Source: Bacteroidota bacterium (lineage in GTDB: Bacteria > Bacteroidota > Bacteroidia > B-17B0 > Aurantibacillaceae). From it: a stretch of 64,000 bases of DNA. Of this stretch, positions 36,609 through 45,114 are shown piece after piece; position 1 is the stretch's first letter, and every line of letters starts with the position of its first letter. The notes beneath the pieces are model-generated. The model did no database searches. It was given only the letters and a program-made list of their open reading frames with translations, and was not told where the DNA came from. The position numbers and the translations under genes were made by a program. The stretch is from NCBI GenBank assembly GCA_021155905.1, contig JAJNBG010000003.1:62001-126000 (forward strand), written 5' to 3'.

Positions 36609-38024
36609 ATGAGTGAATTTGAAGGAGATGGATTAAGCAACCAGGATTTCGAAAAAAGTTTAAAACGGTTTGAAGATATGATAGCTTCCGGCACGCATCA
36701 GTTTTTTGATGCGGATGAACTGGAGGAAATTATTGACTATTATATGCAATGGTTTAATCTGGAGTTAGCTAAAAAAGCTCTCGACTTTGCATTGGACCAT
36801 TATCCTTACTCTTCTGCCTTAAAAATTAAACTGGCTCAGTACATGTCCTCTCAACATAAAACCCATGAAGCCCTGGCGCTTCTAAATGATGTTGAGCAGG
36901 TAGAAAATAATAACAGCGAGTTGTTTATGACCAGGGGCTATATATACAGCCAAATGGGCTTAAGCGAACAGGCAGTTGAAAATTACAAAAAAGCATTACC
37001 GTTATCTGAGTACAAAGATGAAGTGTATGTAGCGATTGGTATTGAATTTTTAAATGACGACAAAGCCGAAGATTCTCTTTACTATCTGAAAAAAGCCATA
37101 AAAGTCAATCCTGATAATGATGTGGCGTTAAATGAATTATCATTATGCTTTGAGATGACAGGGAAAAGCGAGGAAGCCATTTCCTTTTATGAAACCTACA
37201 TTGAGGAAAAACCATATAATCATTTTGCCTGGTTTAATTTGGGCATCAGCTATAATCGCTTGAGTTTATATGAAAAAGCTATCGATGCCTACGATTATGC
37301 AATTGCCATTAAAGAGAATTTTTCATCTGCCTATTTCAATAAAGCCAATTCATTGGCGCAGTTAGACCGGTATGCCGAGGCAATCGAAGTGTATAGGGAA
37401 ACCTTTAAACACGAAGAACCGGATGCAAACACTTACTATTACATTGGGGAGTGCTATGAGAATTTAAATCAGTACGAAGAAGCCTTGGTTAATTATAACA
37501 GGGCTATCAAATTGGATGCGGCGCATGCCGATGCCTGGTTAGGAATTGGAATTGTTCTGGATTATCAGAACAGGATCACAGAGAGCATTCATTATATCAA
37601 GAAAGCTATTGAAATCAATCCAAACATGCCGGAGTATTGGTATGTATTTGGTGAAGTTCAACACAAGCTTGGTTTTTTAGAAGAAGCCGCTTCCGCTTAT
37701 CAGCGTGTGATTGAGTTAGGATACGATGAATTTGATGTATACATAGATTATGCAAAGCTGTTGTACGATGGCGGCTATTATAAGGATTGTGAGAAAATTT
37801 TAGCTGAAGGCATCCAGAAATTCCCTGATACCCCGGAATTGTATTACCGCATGAGTGGTTTACAAATGGAACTGGGAAGAAAACAGCAAGGAATGGTATT
37901 CCTGGAGAATGCCCTGGAAATGGATTACGACAAGCATTCAGAATTATTAGAATATTTACCAATATTAGAACAGGATGTGGCTGTGATGCAGCTCATCCAC
38001 TCATTTAAAAATAAACCACTATAA
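36609..38024 (+). CDS. Cytoplasmic tetratricopeptide-repeat protein
   Basis: The 471-residue protein has no signal peptide and consists mainly of TPR units from about residue 60 to 430, such as AWFNLGISYNRLSLYEKAID and AYFNKANSLAQLDRYAEAIE, with the acidic N-terminus MSEFEGDGLSNQDFEK. This is a known Bacteroidota arrangement of a TPR protein beside a phosphosulfolactate synthase homologue. Function is unknown; such proteins act as scaffolds. It is the first gene of the operon and is followed 12 bases on by the synthase gene. Confidence 0.87.
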   Translation: MSEFEGDGLSNQDFEKSLKRFEDMIASGTHQFFDADELEEIIDYYMQWFNLELAKKALDFALDHYPYSSALKIKLAQYMSSQHKTHEALALLNDVEQVENNNSELFMTRGYIYSQMGLSEQAVENYKKALPLSEYKDEVYVAIGIEFLNDDKAEDSLYYLKKAIKVNPDNDVALNELSLCFEMTGKSEEAISFYETYIEEKPYNHFAWFNLGISYNRLSLYEKAIDAYDYAIAIKENFSSAYFNKANSLAQLDRYAEAIEVYRETFKHEEPDANTYYYIGECYENLNQYEEALVNYNRAIKLDAAHADAWLGIGIVLDYQNRITESIHYIKKAIEINPNMPEYWYVFGEVQHKLGFLEEAASAYQRVIELGYDEFDVYIDYAKLLYDGGYYKDCEKILAEGIQKFPDTPELYYRMSGLQMELGRKQQGMVFLENALEMDYDKHSELLEYLPILEQDVAVMQLIHSFKNKPL

Positions 38025-38036
38025 ATACGGAACTAT

Positions 38037-38828
38037 ATGCCAAATTACAATGTTGATTTATCCCACATGCCTCAGAGAACAGAAAGGCCGAGAGAAAGTG
38101 GGTTAACAATGGTTATGGACAAAGGAATCAGCTTAAGACATGCTGAAGAATTTGTAGAAAGTTATGCCGATTACGTTGATTTTGTAAAACTAGGTTTTGG
38201 AACATCGGTGATGTCGAAAAACGTAAAAGAGAAAATTAAGCTTTATCAAAAAGCAGGAATAAAAACCTACCTAGGCGGAACGTTATTTGAGGCGTTTGTT
38301 GCCAGGGGAAAATTTGATGACTACCAAAAATTTATTGATTCATACGGACTGGATACAGCAGAAGTTTCTGATGGAAGTATCAATATGGATCATGACAGCA
38401 AATGTAATTTTATCAGTAAGCTGGCTAAAAATTTTACGGTCTTATCAGAGGTAGGATCTAAGGAAGAAGGAATCATTATTCATCCGGCAAAATGGACCAG
38501 CATGATGAAAGCAGAATTGGAAGCGGGCTCATTCAAAGTCATTGCGGAGGCCCGCGAAAGTGGAAATGTTGGTATTTTTCACAAGAACGGTAGCGCACAT
38601 TCCATGTTGATTACTCGAATTACCAATAAAATAAAAGCAACTGACATTATCTGGGAAACACCTCAGAAGGCTCAACAAGTGTATTTTATTAATTTATTCG
38701 GCGCCAATGTAAACGTTGGAAACATCAGTGTGGATGATGTTATTCCGTTGGAAACATTAAGAGTAGGGTTGCGCGGTGATACATTTTTCAATTATTTACC
38801 GGAAGGAACAAAAGACAAAATATTTTAA
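38037..38828 (+). CDS. Phosphosulfolactate synthase homologue (ComA family)
   Basis: The 263-residue protein matches the ComA family from end to end: LTMVMDKGISLRHAEEFVES near the start, FVKLGFGTSV, GGTLFEAF, AEVSDGSI and TFLSEVGSK-like segments are seen. ComA joins sulfite to phosphoenolpyruvate to form phosphosulfolactate, the first step of coenzyme M synthesis in methanogens. Bacteroidota do not make coenzyme M; homologues could supply sulfolactate or cysteate for sulfonolipids (capnoids), or have another role. No other sulfonate genes lie nearby. It is in an operon with the TPR gene upstream; the rhodanese gene starts 67 bases downstream, across a small repeat. Confidence 0.87.
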   Translation: MPNYNVDLSHMPQRTERPRESGLTMVMDKGISLRHAEEFVESYADYVDFVKLGFGTSVMSKNVKEKIKLYQKAGIKTYLGGTLFEAFVARGKFDDYQKFIDSYGLDTAEVSDGSINMDHDSKCNFISKLAKNFTVLSEVGSKEEGIIIHPAKWTSMMKAELEAGSFKVIAEARESGNVGIFHKNGSAHSMLITRITNKIKATDIIWETPQKAQQVYFINLFGANVNVGNISVDDVIPLETLRVGLRGDTFFNYLPEGTKDKIF

Positions 38829-38840
38829 TTTATAATGCCT

Positions 38841-38864
38841 GTCAGTTCGAGCGAAGTCGAGAAC
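38841..38864. repeat. Short intergenic repeat unit
   Basis: A 24-base unit starting GTCAGTTCGAGCG and ending GTCGAGAAC contains an inverted TCGA pair around GCGAAG and resembles a widespread Bacteroidota intergenic repeat that I know from memory. Only one copy is present in the window. It lies between the synthase and rhodanese genes. Confidence 0.45.
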
Positions 38865-38895
38865 AAAGAAGAAAATTATTCAAAAAACAAAAAAC

Positions 38896-39198
38896 ATGAA
38901 AGAAATATCAGTACAAGAATTAAAAAAATTAATTGACGATAAACACGATTTTCAGTTAATAGACGTTCGCGAAGAATATGAATTTGAAGAGTCGAACATG
39001 AAGGGCCAGTTGATCCCTATGGGTGAAGTTATGGAGAACGTTGATAAAATATCAAAGGATAAACAGGTCATCATTCATTGCAGAAGTGGTAAAAGAAGCG
39101 CGACTGTGATTAATGCATTGGAAAGTCAACACGGGTTTACTAACCTATATAATCTGAAAGGTGGAATCCTGGCTTATATTGAAGAGGTAGGCTTATAA
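38896..39198 (+). CDS. Rhodanese-like domain protein
   Basis: A single rhodanese domain of 100 residues with the catalytic-loop HCRSGKRS (Cys near residue 63), preceded by LIDVREEYEFEESNM, so a sulfurtransferase fold with an active cysteine. Single-domain rhodaneses move sulfane sulfur between partners or detoxify sulfide/cyanide. It is cytoplasmic. It follows the synthase gene in the same direction and precedes the DedA gene (48-base gap with a short repeat of CACTAAT units), so it may be part of the same operon or have its own promoter. Confidence 0.92.
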   Translation: MKEISVQELKKLIDDKHDFQLIDVREEYEFEESNMKGQLIPMGEVMENVDKISKDKQVIIHCRSGKRSATVINALESQHGFTNLYNLKGGILAYIEEVGL

Positions 39199-39246
39199 TA
39201 ACATCTTTTCATTAGTCACTAATCACTAATCATTTTTCACTAATAT

Positions 39247-39885
39247 ATGATCGAATTATTTAAACACGTTCTACACCTTGATTTTGACTGGTTGTTCGCT
39301 AACTATGGTACTGCAATTTATATTGTATTGTTTTTAGTAATTTTTATTGAAACCGGTTTGGTGGCAATGCCATTCCTGCCGGGCGATTCTTTATTATTTA
39401 CTGCCGGATTATTTGCGAGAACAGGTCATTTGGACATGACTTATCTTTTGATATTATTGTTTATTGCTGCTGTATTGGGAGATAACTGCAATTACTGGGT
39501 TGGCAGGAAGATTGGAGTTAAGATCTTCGATATAAAAATAAGAGGAACTGCCCTGGTAAAAAGGGAATACCTTGAAAAAACCCATTTGTTTTTTGAAAAA
39601 CATGGAACCAAGGCAATTATCATGGCCCGTTTTGTGCCCTTTGTAAGAACCTTTGCTCCATTTGCAGCAGGCATTGGGAAAATGGAATACAAAAAATATT
39701 TAGCCTATGACGTATTGGGTGGAGCTCTCTGGATTGGAAGTTTAACAACGGCCGGTTATCTATTAGGAGAGGTTGAATTTATTCGTAAGAACATTGATCT
39801 GGTTTGTCTGGGTATTATTGGCTTATCTGTGTTGCCGATTCTTGTAACAATGGTGAAGAATAAAATGACTAGCAAGGCAAATTAA
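39247..39885 (+). CDS. DedA family membrane protein
   Basis: The 212-residue protein has the DedA layout of about five hydrophobic segments, with the motif FIETGLVAMPFLPGDSLLF and the later RFVPFVRTFAPFAAGIGKM (containing the conserved Arg-Phe-x-P motif). DedA proteins are lipid scramblases or flippases for undecaprenyl-phosphate and related lipids that keep membrane homeostasis. It lies in the inner membrane. The preceding rhodanese gene and this gene have the same direction; function in common is not evident. Confidence 0.93.
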   Translation: MIELFKHVLHLDFDWLFANYGTAIYIVLFLVIFIETGLVAMPFLPGDSLLFTAGLFARTGHLDMTYLLILLFIAAVLGDNCNYWVGRKIGVKIFDIKIRGTALVKREYLEKTHLFFEKHGTKAIIMARFVPFVRTFAPFAAGIGKMEYKKYLAYDVLGGALWIGSLTTAGYLLGEVEFIRKNIDLVCLGIIGLSVLPILVTMVKNKMTSKAN

Positions 39886-39971
39886 TCAATAAAAAGGGTG
39901 AGCCATTAGCTGGCCCTCTTAACATTTGATCCTATGCTTCATTTTAAACTGACATTAATTTTTTCTTTGGT

Positions 39972-41651
39972 ATGAAAAAGCTCATTATACTTCTTATTGT
40001 AATTACTTTTTATAATTTAAATGGGCAGACCTTTAATGTTGGTGATAATAGTTGTAATTATAAAACAGTTAATCAAGTTTTTAATACTTACTGTAGTTTA
40101 TATACAAGTTCTTCTCAATCCTACACAATTGATTTAGACGGAGATTCTCAACCAGATATTATTGTCACCAGTTCATGTCAGAATTATCCCAGTTCGAATA
40201 TTCGCAATTCTATTTCAGTAGGCTCCCCTACAAATTCATCTTGTCAATTCGCGAAAAATACTGTTACAACAACCCCTCAAACCACTGTTCTAAACATGCC
40301 TGTAGGAACTCCAGTTGCTTCTGCCCCCGGGGGGTGGGTTTCCGGCGCCTTTCTTTATTCCTATTTTTTTGTTGCTACTAATGGAGTTTCTTCGGGAAGT
40401 AAAGCAAATCCTTTTTACGTGGGGTTTAGAAAAATACTTGGAACTGATACGATCTATGGATGGCTTCATATGAGTTCATTGGGCTCAGGTGCGTTATATG
40501 ATTATGCATTTAAGCACACCGACTCTAATTTGTTGGGCGTTTCATTTACAAATACATCAACGACTGTATGCCATGGTAGCAATTTATCTTTAACTGCCAC
40601 GCCCAGTGGAGGCTTGTTTAATGGAACAGGAGTTGCAGGTAATGTTTTTACTCCCCCCTCGTTGGGTACGTTCCAGGTGTATTACACTGATGGTTGTACC
40701 AATGCAGCCACTTTAAATGTAACGGTCAATCCAACAGTTTCTGCAGTAACGAGTAATTCATTGATTTGTCCGGCCCAACCGGTTACCTTAACCGCGCATG
40801 GAGCTTTAACGTATACCTGGAGTAACGGATCGAATTCGCAGACAACCTCTGTAAATCCGTCAGCAAGTACAACCTACTCAGTTATTGGAACAACACTTGG
40901 AGCGGGTTGTTCAAATACCGCAGCAATTAATCAAGTTGTCGGCAGTCCAACAGTAATTGCTACATCATCTTCCAGTATTATTTGTTTAGGCGCCTCTGCC
41001 AATTTAAACGCTACTGGCGCATTAAATTATTTATGGAGCACGGGAGATTCGAATGCTTCGTGTACTTCTTCTCCAACCTCGGTTGCAACCTTTAGTGTAA
41101 TTGGCACAAATCCGGGAGGATGTGGTGACACAGCTTTCATTACTGTAAATGTAAATGGTAGCAATTATGCTTTAGATGCAACATCAAATCATAGTGTTAT
41201 TTGTAGTGGTGATACCGCTATCTTATCCTTGTGTTGCGGTTCATCCACGGGTTATATTCTTTATGGCCCTCCTAACTATACCACAAACATCTCTTATGTG
41301 GCAGTATCTCCAACAGTTACAACTACGTTTAAAATACGGCGTAAAAATAGCTTAAATGGTTGCGATCCTGTAGGTTATTATACCCAGTATGTTTCATCAT
41401 GCGTTGGTATTAACGAATTAAGTTTGCCAAATAATCTTTTTTCCATTTTCCCTAACCCCAGTAGCGGCGAATTCGAGATCAAAGGCATTAAAGAGGAAAC
41501 AATTTTCATAACAAATGAGCTGGGACAATTGATCGAAACCAAAACATTAAACTCTCAAAACAATTATTCCATAAAAATAAACGATCTGCAAAACGGAATT
41601 TATTTTGTTGGGAATGATTATATGAAACAAAAAATAGTAATTATAAAATAG
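39972..41651 (+). CDS. Secreted protein with Ig-like repeats and T9SS sorting domain
   Basis: The 559-residue protein has a signal peptide (about 1-18), a unique N-terminal domain (about 20-190), at least three related Ig/PKD-like modules (for example VTLTAHGALTYTWSNGS, ANLNATGALNYLWSTG) rich in Ser and Thr, and a type A Por sorting domain (about 480-559, IFPNPSSGEFEIKG to YMKQKIVIIK). It should be a surface protein, perhaps an adhesin. Cysteines occur in pairs in each module (for example SLICPAQ, SIICLGA, SVICSGD), so disulfides are likely. It is followed by a remnant of another sorting domain. Confidence 0.88.
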   Translation: MKKLIILLIVITFYNLNGQTFNVGDNSCNYKTVNQVFNTYCSLYTSSSQSYTIDLDGDSQPDIIVTSSCQNYPSSNIRNSISVGSPTNSSCQFAKNTVTTTPQTTVLNMPVGTPVASAPGGWVSGAFLYSYFFVATNGVSSGSKANPFYVGFRKILGTDTIYGWLHMSSLGSGALYDYAFKHTDSNLLGVSFTNTSTTVCHGSNLSLTATPSGGLFNGTGVAGNVFTPPSLGTFQVYYTDGCTNAATLNVTVNPTVSAVTSNSLICPAQPVTLTAHGALTYTWSNGSNSQTTSVNPSASTTYSVIGTTLGAGCSNTAAINQVVGSPTVIATSSSSIICLGASANLNATGALNYLWSTGDSNASCTSSPTSVATFSVIGTNPGGCGDTAFITVNVNGSNYALDATSNHSVICSGDTAILSLCCGSSTGYILYGPPNYTTNISYVAVSPTVTTTFKIRRKNSLNGCDPVGYYTQYVSSCVGINELSLPNNLFSIFPNPSSGEFEIKGIKEETIFITNELGQLIETKTLNSQNNYSIKINDLQNGIYFVGNDYMKQKIVIIK

Positions 41652-41717
41652 ATCGATCCAATCGGTCAAGCATTTCAAAGTGTTAAAGTCAATAATACTG
41701 TTTTTAAAATCAACTGA

Positions 41718-41843
41718 TATGCACCAGTTTTTTTGGTATGGAAGACCTACAGTGGAGAAGAAGTGTTCAAGGGAACTTATTTTTACATTCTGGTTGTTAA
41801 TAATGGAACAAAAGTAAAAGATATAATAACAATCTTTCGATAG
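41718..41843 (+). pseudogene. Remnant of a gliding-motility-associated (CHU_C, type B) sorting domain
   Basis: The frame starts just after an in-frame TGA at 41715 and ends with TAG. It encodes about 41 residues: VWKTYSGEEVFKGTYFYIL, then VNNGTKVKDIITIFR. This is the tail of the CHU_C domain that targets proteins to the type IX system for release or anchoring (compare the consensus W-G-x-x-x-G-E-x-V-P-x-G-T-Y-F-Y-I). No start codon, no upstream domain and no ribosome-binding context are present. It is a dead fragment of a larger gene, or the 3' end left after a deletion or recombination next to the secreted gene at 39972. Confidence 0.6.
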
Positions 41844-41867
41844 TATATTTAAAAATAATTTTAGATT

Positions 41868-42572
41868 ATGTCAACAACTACAAAAGAACAAGTAAAGGAG
41901 TATTACGATACATTTAAAGAACATCAAAAAAAACTGGGTATTAATATCCGTCATCGAACCATTTTAAAGAATTTAAAAAATGCCGGTTTAAAACCTGACT
42001 CCAATGTTTTAGAAATTGGTTGTGGTATAGGAACCGTAAGCCATCTTATTTTGAAGAGTATTCCTCAAGGAAGTTTTGTGGGTTTAGACATAAGTTCCGA
42101 GAGTATCAAGATGGCTCAACAATTCAATGCGTTTCATAAAAAAGCTGAGTTTATGGTAAATGATATGAGTAATTTTACTCATCAAACTAAATTTGATTTT
42201 GTTGTTTTTCCGGATGTTTTAGAACATATTCCTGTAGAGCAGCATGCCAATATTTTCAAAACAATCTCAGAATTAACTACGCTAAACGCAACCGTTATTA
42301 TTAATATTCCTGAGCCTAACTATTTGAATTGGGTAAGAGCCAATGATCCATCTAAGCTTCAGATCATAGATCAGTCTTTATCTATGCAGGATCTGTTGAA
42401 TAATTCTTATCCTTATGGTTTCAAATTATATTCAATGAATCCTTATTCTTTACATTTTGATGTGAATGATTATTTAGCCATCGTTTTGAAAAAAGACATG
42501 ACAGTTAAAAATGTAAATGTCAAAAGCAAGATAACACGAGCAATTGAAAATACGAAGAGCAAATTAGCTTAA
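41868..42572 (+). CDS. SAM-dependent methyltransferase (class I)
   Basis: The 234-residue protein has the Rossmann-fold glycine motif VLEIGCGIGTVSHL (about 46-59), FVGLDIS (motif II) and VFPDVLEHIPVEQ, the motif for small-molecule or lipid methyltransferases (type 11/23 family). The acceptor is unknown. It is the first gene of the glycan cluster and is followed six bases later by a glycosyltransferase. In this context it may methylate a sugar or a lipid carrier intermediate. Confidence 0.9.
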   Translation: MSTTTKEQVKEYYDTFKEHQKKLGINIRHRTILKNLKNAGLKPDSNVLEIGCGIGTVSHLILKSIPQGSFVGLDISSESIKMAQQFNAFHKKAEFMVNDMSNFTHQTKFDFVVFPDVLEHIPVEQHANIFKTISELTTLNATVIINIPEPNYLNWVRANDPSKLQIIDQSLSMQDLLNNSYPYGFKLYSMNPYSLHFDVNDYLAIVLKKDMTVKNVNVKSKITRAIENTKSKLA

Positions 42573-42578
42573 AGGAAA

Positions 42579-43625
42579 GTGAAAGCTAAGATCTTATACT
42601 TTCATGCTGGAAAATCTTCCTTTGTAATTAAGGATATTGAAATTTTACAGGAGAAGTATTTAGTTTTGGATTTTTTCTTTGATACCTCTAATAAGAAAAG
42701 ATATATCGCACAGCTGTTTCAGCAATGTGGTTTTATATTAAAAAACATTATTGGTTCTCAATTGATCGTTTGTCAATTTGCAGGGCATCATACGTTTTTG
42801 CCTGTTTTGTTTTCAAAATTATTTTTTAAAAAATCGGTGGTTGTGGCTGGAGGTACAGATTGCGTTTCTTTTCCTTCTATTGGTTATGGTAATTTCAATA
42901 ACAAATTACTGTCCCGGACTACTTCTTTTACTTTTAAAAATTGTAACCTAATTTTGCCGGTGCACCAAACATTAGTAGAGTATGATTATACCTACCAACA
43001 TCATGACTTTGAGAAACAGGGTTATCGGTTTTTTATTCCGTCGATTAAAACACCCTATGAAATCATACATAACGGATATGATAGCCGAAAATGGTTTTGT
43101 AATACAGAGAAAGAAATTAGCTCGTTCGTAACTATTGGTGCCGGTCTTGGTTCTCGCTTTGGTTTTAATTTAAAGGGAATTGATCTCATCTTTGAAATTG
43201 CCCAGAAATTTCCTCGCGCTACTTTTTACATCGTTGGAGGCGCAACCATTAAAACAGATAAACCGGCAAATGTAAAATTATTGGACAATATCCCTAACCA
43301 TGATTTGCAGCCTTTTTTAAGTAAGATGCAATTCTATTTGCAGCTTTCTATGTCGGAAGGATTTCCTAATGCTTTATCGGAAGCCATGTTATGTGAGTGT
43401 GTTCCGATAGTATCTAATGTAGGAGGAATGCCAGACATTGTTTTTGACTGTGGTTATATATTGAAACATAAAAACATTAACGAACTTTATGAGTTGGTAA
43501 ATACCGCATTAAATAATTTTGAACTGGAGAAGCTTGGAAAAAAAGCCAGGCGTCGAATTGAGGAAAATTATACATTTGAGAATAGAAAACAAAAATTGTT
43601 AGCAGCCATTGATAAATTAATATAG
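42579..43625 (+). CDS. Glycosyltransferase, GT4-like
   Basis: The 348-residue protein has a GT-B fold; the C-terminal half includes FYLQLSMSEGFPNALSEAM, the GT4 EX7E region with conserved Glu residues that bind the donor nucleotide, and EIAQKFPRATFYIVGG. The N-terminal half shows an unusual VVAGGTDCVSFPS segment in place of a typical GG loop. It probably adds a sugar to a lipid-linked glycan at the inner membrane. GTG start, six bases after the methyltransferase; it ends one base before the flippase. Confidence 0.88.
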   Translation: MKAKILYFHAGKSSFVIKDIEILQEKYLVLDFFFDTSNKKRYIAQLFQQCGFILKNIIGSQLIVCQFAGHHTFLPVLFSKLFFKKSVVVAGGTDCVSFPSIGYGNFNNKLLSRTTSFTFKNCNLILPVHQTLVEYDYTYQHHDFEKQGYRFFIPSIKTPYEIIHNGYDSRKWFCNTEKEISSFVTIGAGLGSRFGFNLKGIDLIFEIAQKFPRATFYIVGGATIKTDKPANVKLLDNIPNHDLQPFLSKMQFYLQLSMSEGFPNALSEAMLCECVPIVSNVGGMPDIVFDCGYILKHKNINELYELVNTALNNFELEKLGKKARRRIEENYTFENRKQKLLAAIDKLI

Positions 43626-43626
43626 A

Positions 43627-45114
43627 GTGGGAGTCATTAAACGACAAGGCATAAAAAATACCATCATTACCTATATAGGGATATTGATTGGCGCTATTAA
43701 TATTATTTTTATTCAACCAAGATTATTATCCCTCGAAGAGTTGGGGTTAACGAGGTTACTTTACGATTTTTCTTACTTGGTTGGAATTGCCATTCCATTG
43801 GGGCTGCCCAATATTATTGTTAAGTATTTTCCTTTCTTTAGGGATCCTGAGAAAAAGCATAACGGCTTTGCGGGTTTTATACTGCTTGTTTTTTTTATAG
43901 GATTTATTATTTCTTCACTTTGTCTTTTAATTTTCAAACCTGTTATCACCGGGTATTATATAGAAAAGTCAGGTTTATTTGTTGAGTACTTTAGGTTTAT
44001 AATCCCGTTTACGTTTATTGTTTCTGCGATTACGGTTACAACGGCTTATTGTCAATCGCTTTTTAAGTCAACAATCCCGTCATTTTTGAATGATATATGT
44101 TTAAGGCTAGGGACAATTGTTATTACGGTTATGTATTTCAATAAATTAATTTCACTGGATACTTATGTTTACTTCTTTATAGGTTTATATGCCATTGAGT
44201 TGTTTATTATTATAGGTTATATTTTAATGGTCGATAAAATTTCATTTGTTCCTGACAAGACATTATTCAAACAATATTCAAAATCAAAAATGCTGAAATT
44301 TGGCTTGCTGCTATGCCTGGCCTCTTTCTCGTCCATAGGATTAAGGAAAGTGGATGCTTTGTTTTTAGGAACAACTTCGCTAGGCTTAGTGGCAGTATAT
44401 ACCACCGCTATATTTATAGCTTCCTTTATCGAAGTTCCTCTAGGTGCATTGGAGCGAATTAGTCATACAAAAATTTCCGATAATTTTGCGAAAGAGAATT
44501 TTATAGAAATTGAAAAGATCTATAAAGATTCGGTTAAATATTTATTATTAATTGGAGGCTTCTTATTCATTGGGATCAACGCTTGTACAAAATATGTTTA
44601 TCAGATTGGTCACCTACATGATGCATATATTCAATGCATTGATGTGGTATACATTGTAGGAATTGGAGCATTAATCAATATTTCTACGGGGGTTAATTCT
44701 GCGATCATATTCTATTCGAAACACTACGTATTGGGTACAGTATTTTTAGTTGTTACGCTTGTTATTACAGTTGTGTTAAATTTAGTGCTGATTCCTGTTT
44801 ATGGAATATATGGTGCGGCCGTAGCTTCAGCCCTAGCTTCATTCATTTTTAATTTCGTGAAATTCTTCTTTATCTATCAAAAATTTAAATTTCAGCCCTA
44901 TACAGCAAAGTCATTATATATTCTTTTCCTTATTATTGCCTGTAGTGTTGTGACTTATTTTTTACCTGAGATAAATTCAAGCCCCATTGTTAATTTAGTA
45001 TTTAAAGGCGGTTTTGTTTCATTATTGTACATTGCCACTGTTTATCAATTAAAACTGGCCCCTGAACTATTTGAGATGATCCGGGCAAAATTTAACAAGA
45101 CTAAAGTGCAATGA
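43627..45114 (+). CDS. Polysaccharide flippase (MATE/Wzx-like)
   Basis: The 495-residue protein has 12-14 hydrophobic helices with few charged residues between them and matches the oligosaccharide flippase/polysaccharide biosynthesis family, including the N-terminal GIKNTIITYIGILIGAINII and YGIYGAAVASALASF segments. It would move the lipid-linked glycan across the inner membrane. The start is GTG, one base after the preceding stop. Its TGA overlaps the next gene's ATG (ATGA, 4 bases), so the two are translationally coupled. Confidence 0.9.
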   Translation: MGVIKRQGIKNTIITYIGILIGAINIIFIQPRLLSLEELGLTRLLYDFSYLVGIAIPLGLPNIIVKYFPFFRDPEKKHNGFAGFILLVFFIGFIISSLCLLIFKPVITGYYIEKSGLFVEYFRFIIPFTFIVSAITVTTAYCQSLFKSTIPSFLNDICLRLGTIVITVMYFNKLISLDTYVYFFIGLYAIELFIIIGYILMVDKISFVPDKTLFKQYSKSKMLKFGLLLCLASFSSIGLRKVDALFLGTTSLGLVAVYTTAIFIASFIEVPLGALERISHTKISDNFAKENFIEIEKIYKDSVKYLLLIGGFLFIGINACTKYVYQIGHLHDAYIQCIDVVYIVGIGALINISTGVNSAIIFYSKHYVLGTVFLVVTLVITVVLNLVLIPVYGIYGAAVASALASFIFNFVKFFFIYQKFKFQPYTAKSLYILFLIIACSVVTYFLPEINSSPIVNLVFKGGFVSLLYIATVYQLKLAPELFEMIRAKFNKTKVQ

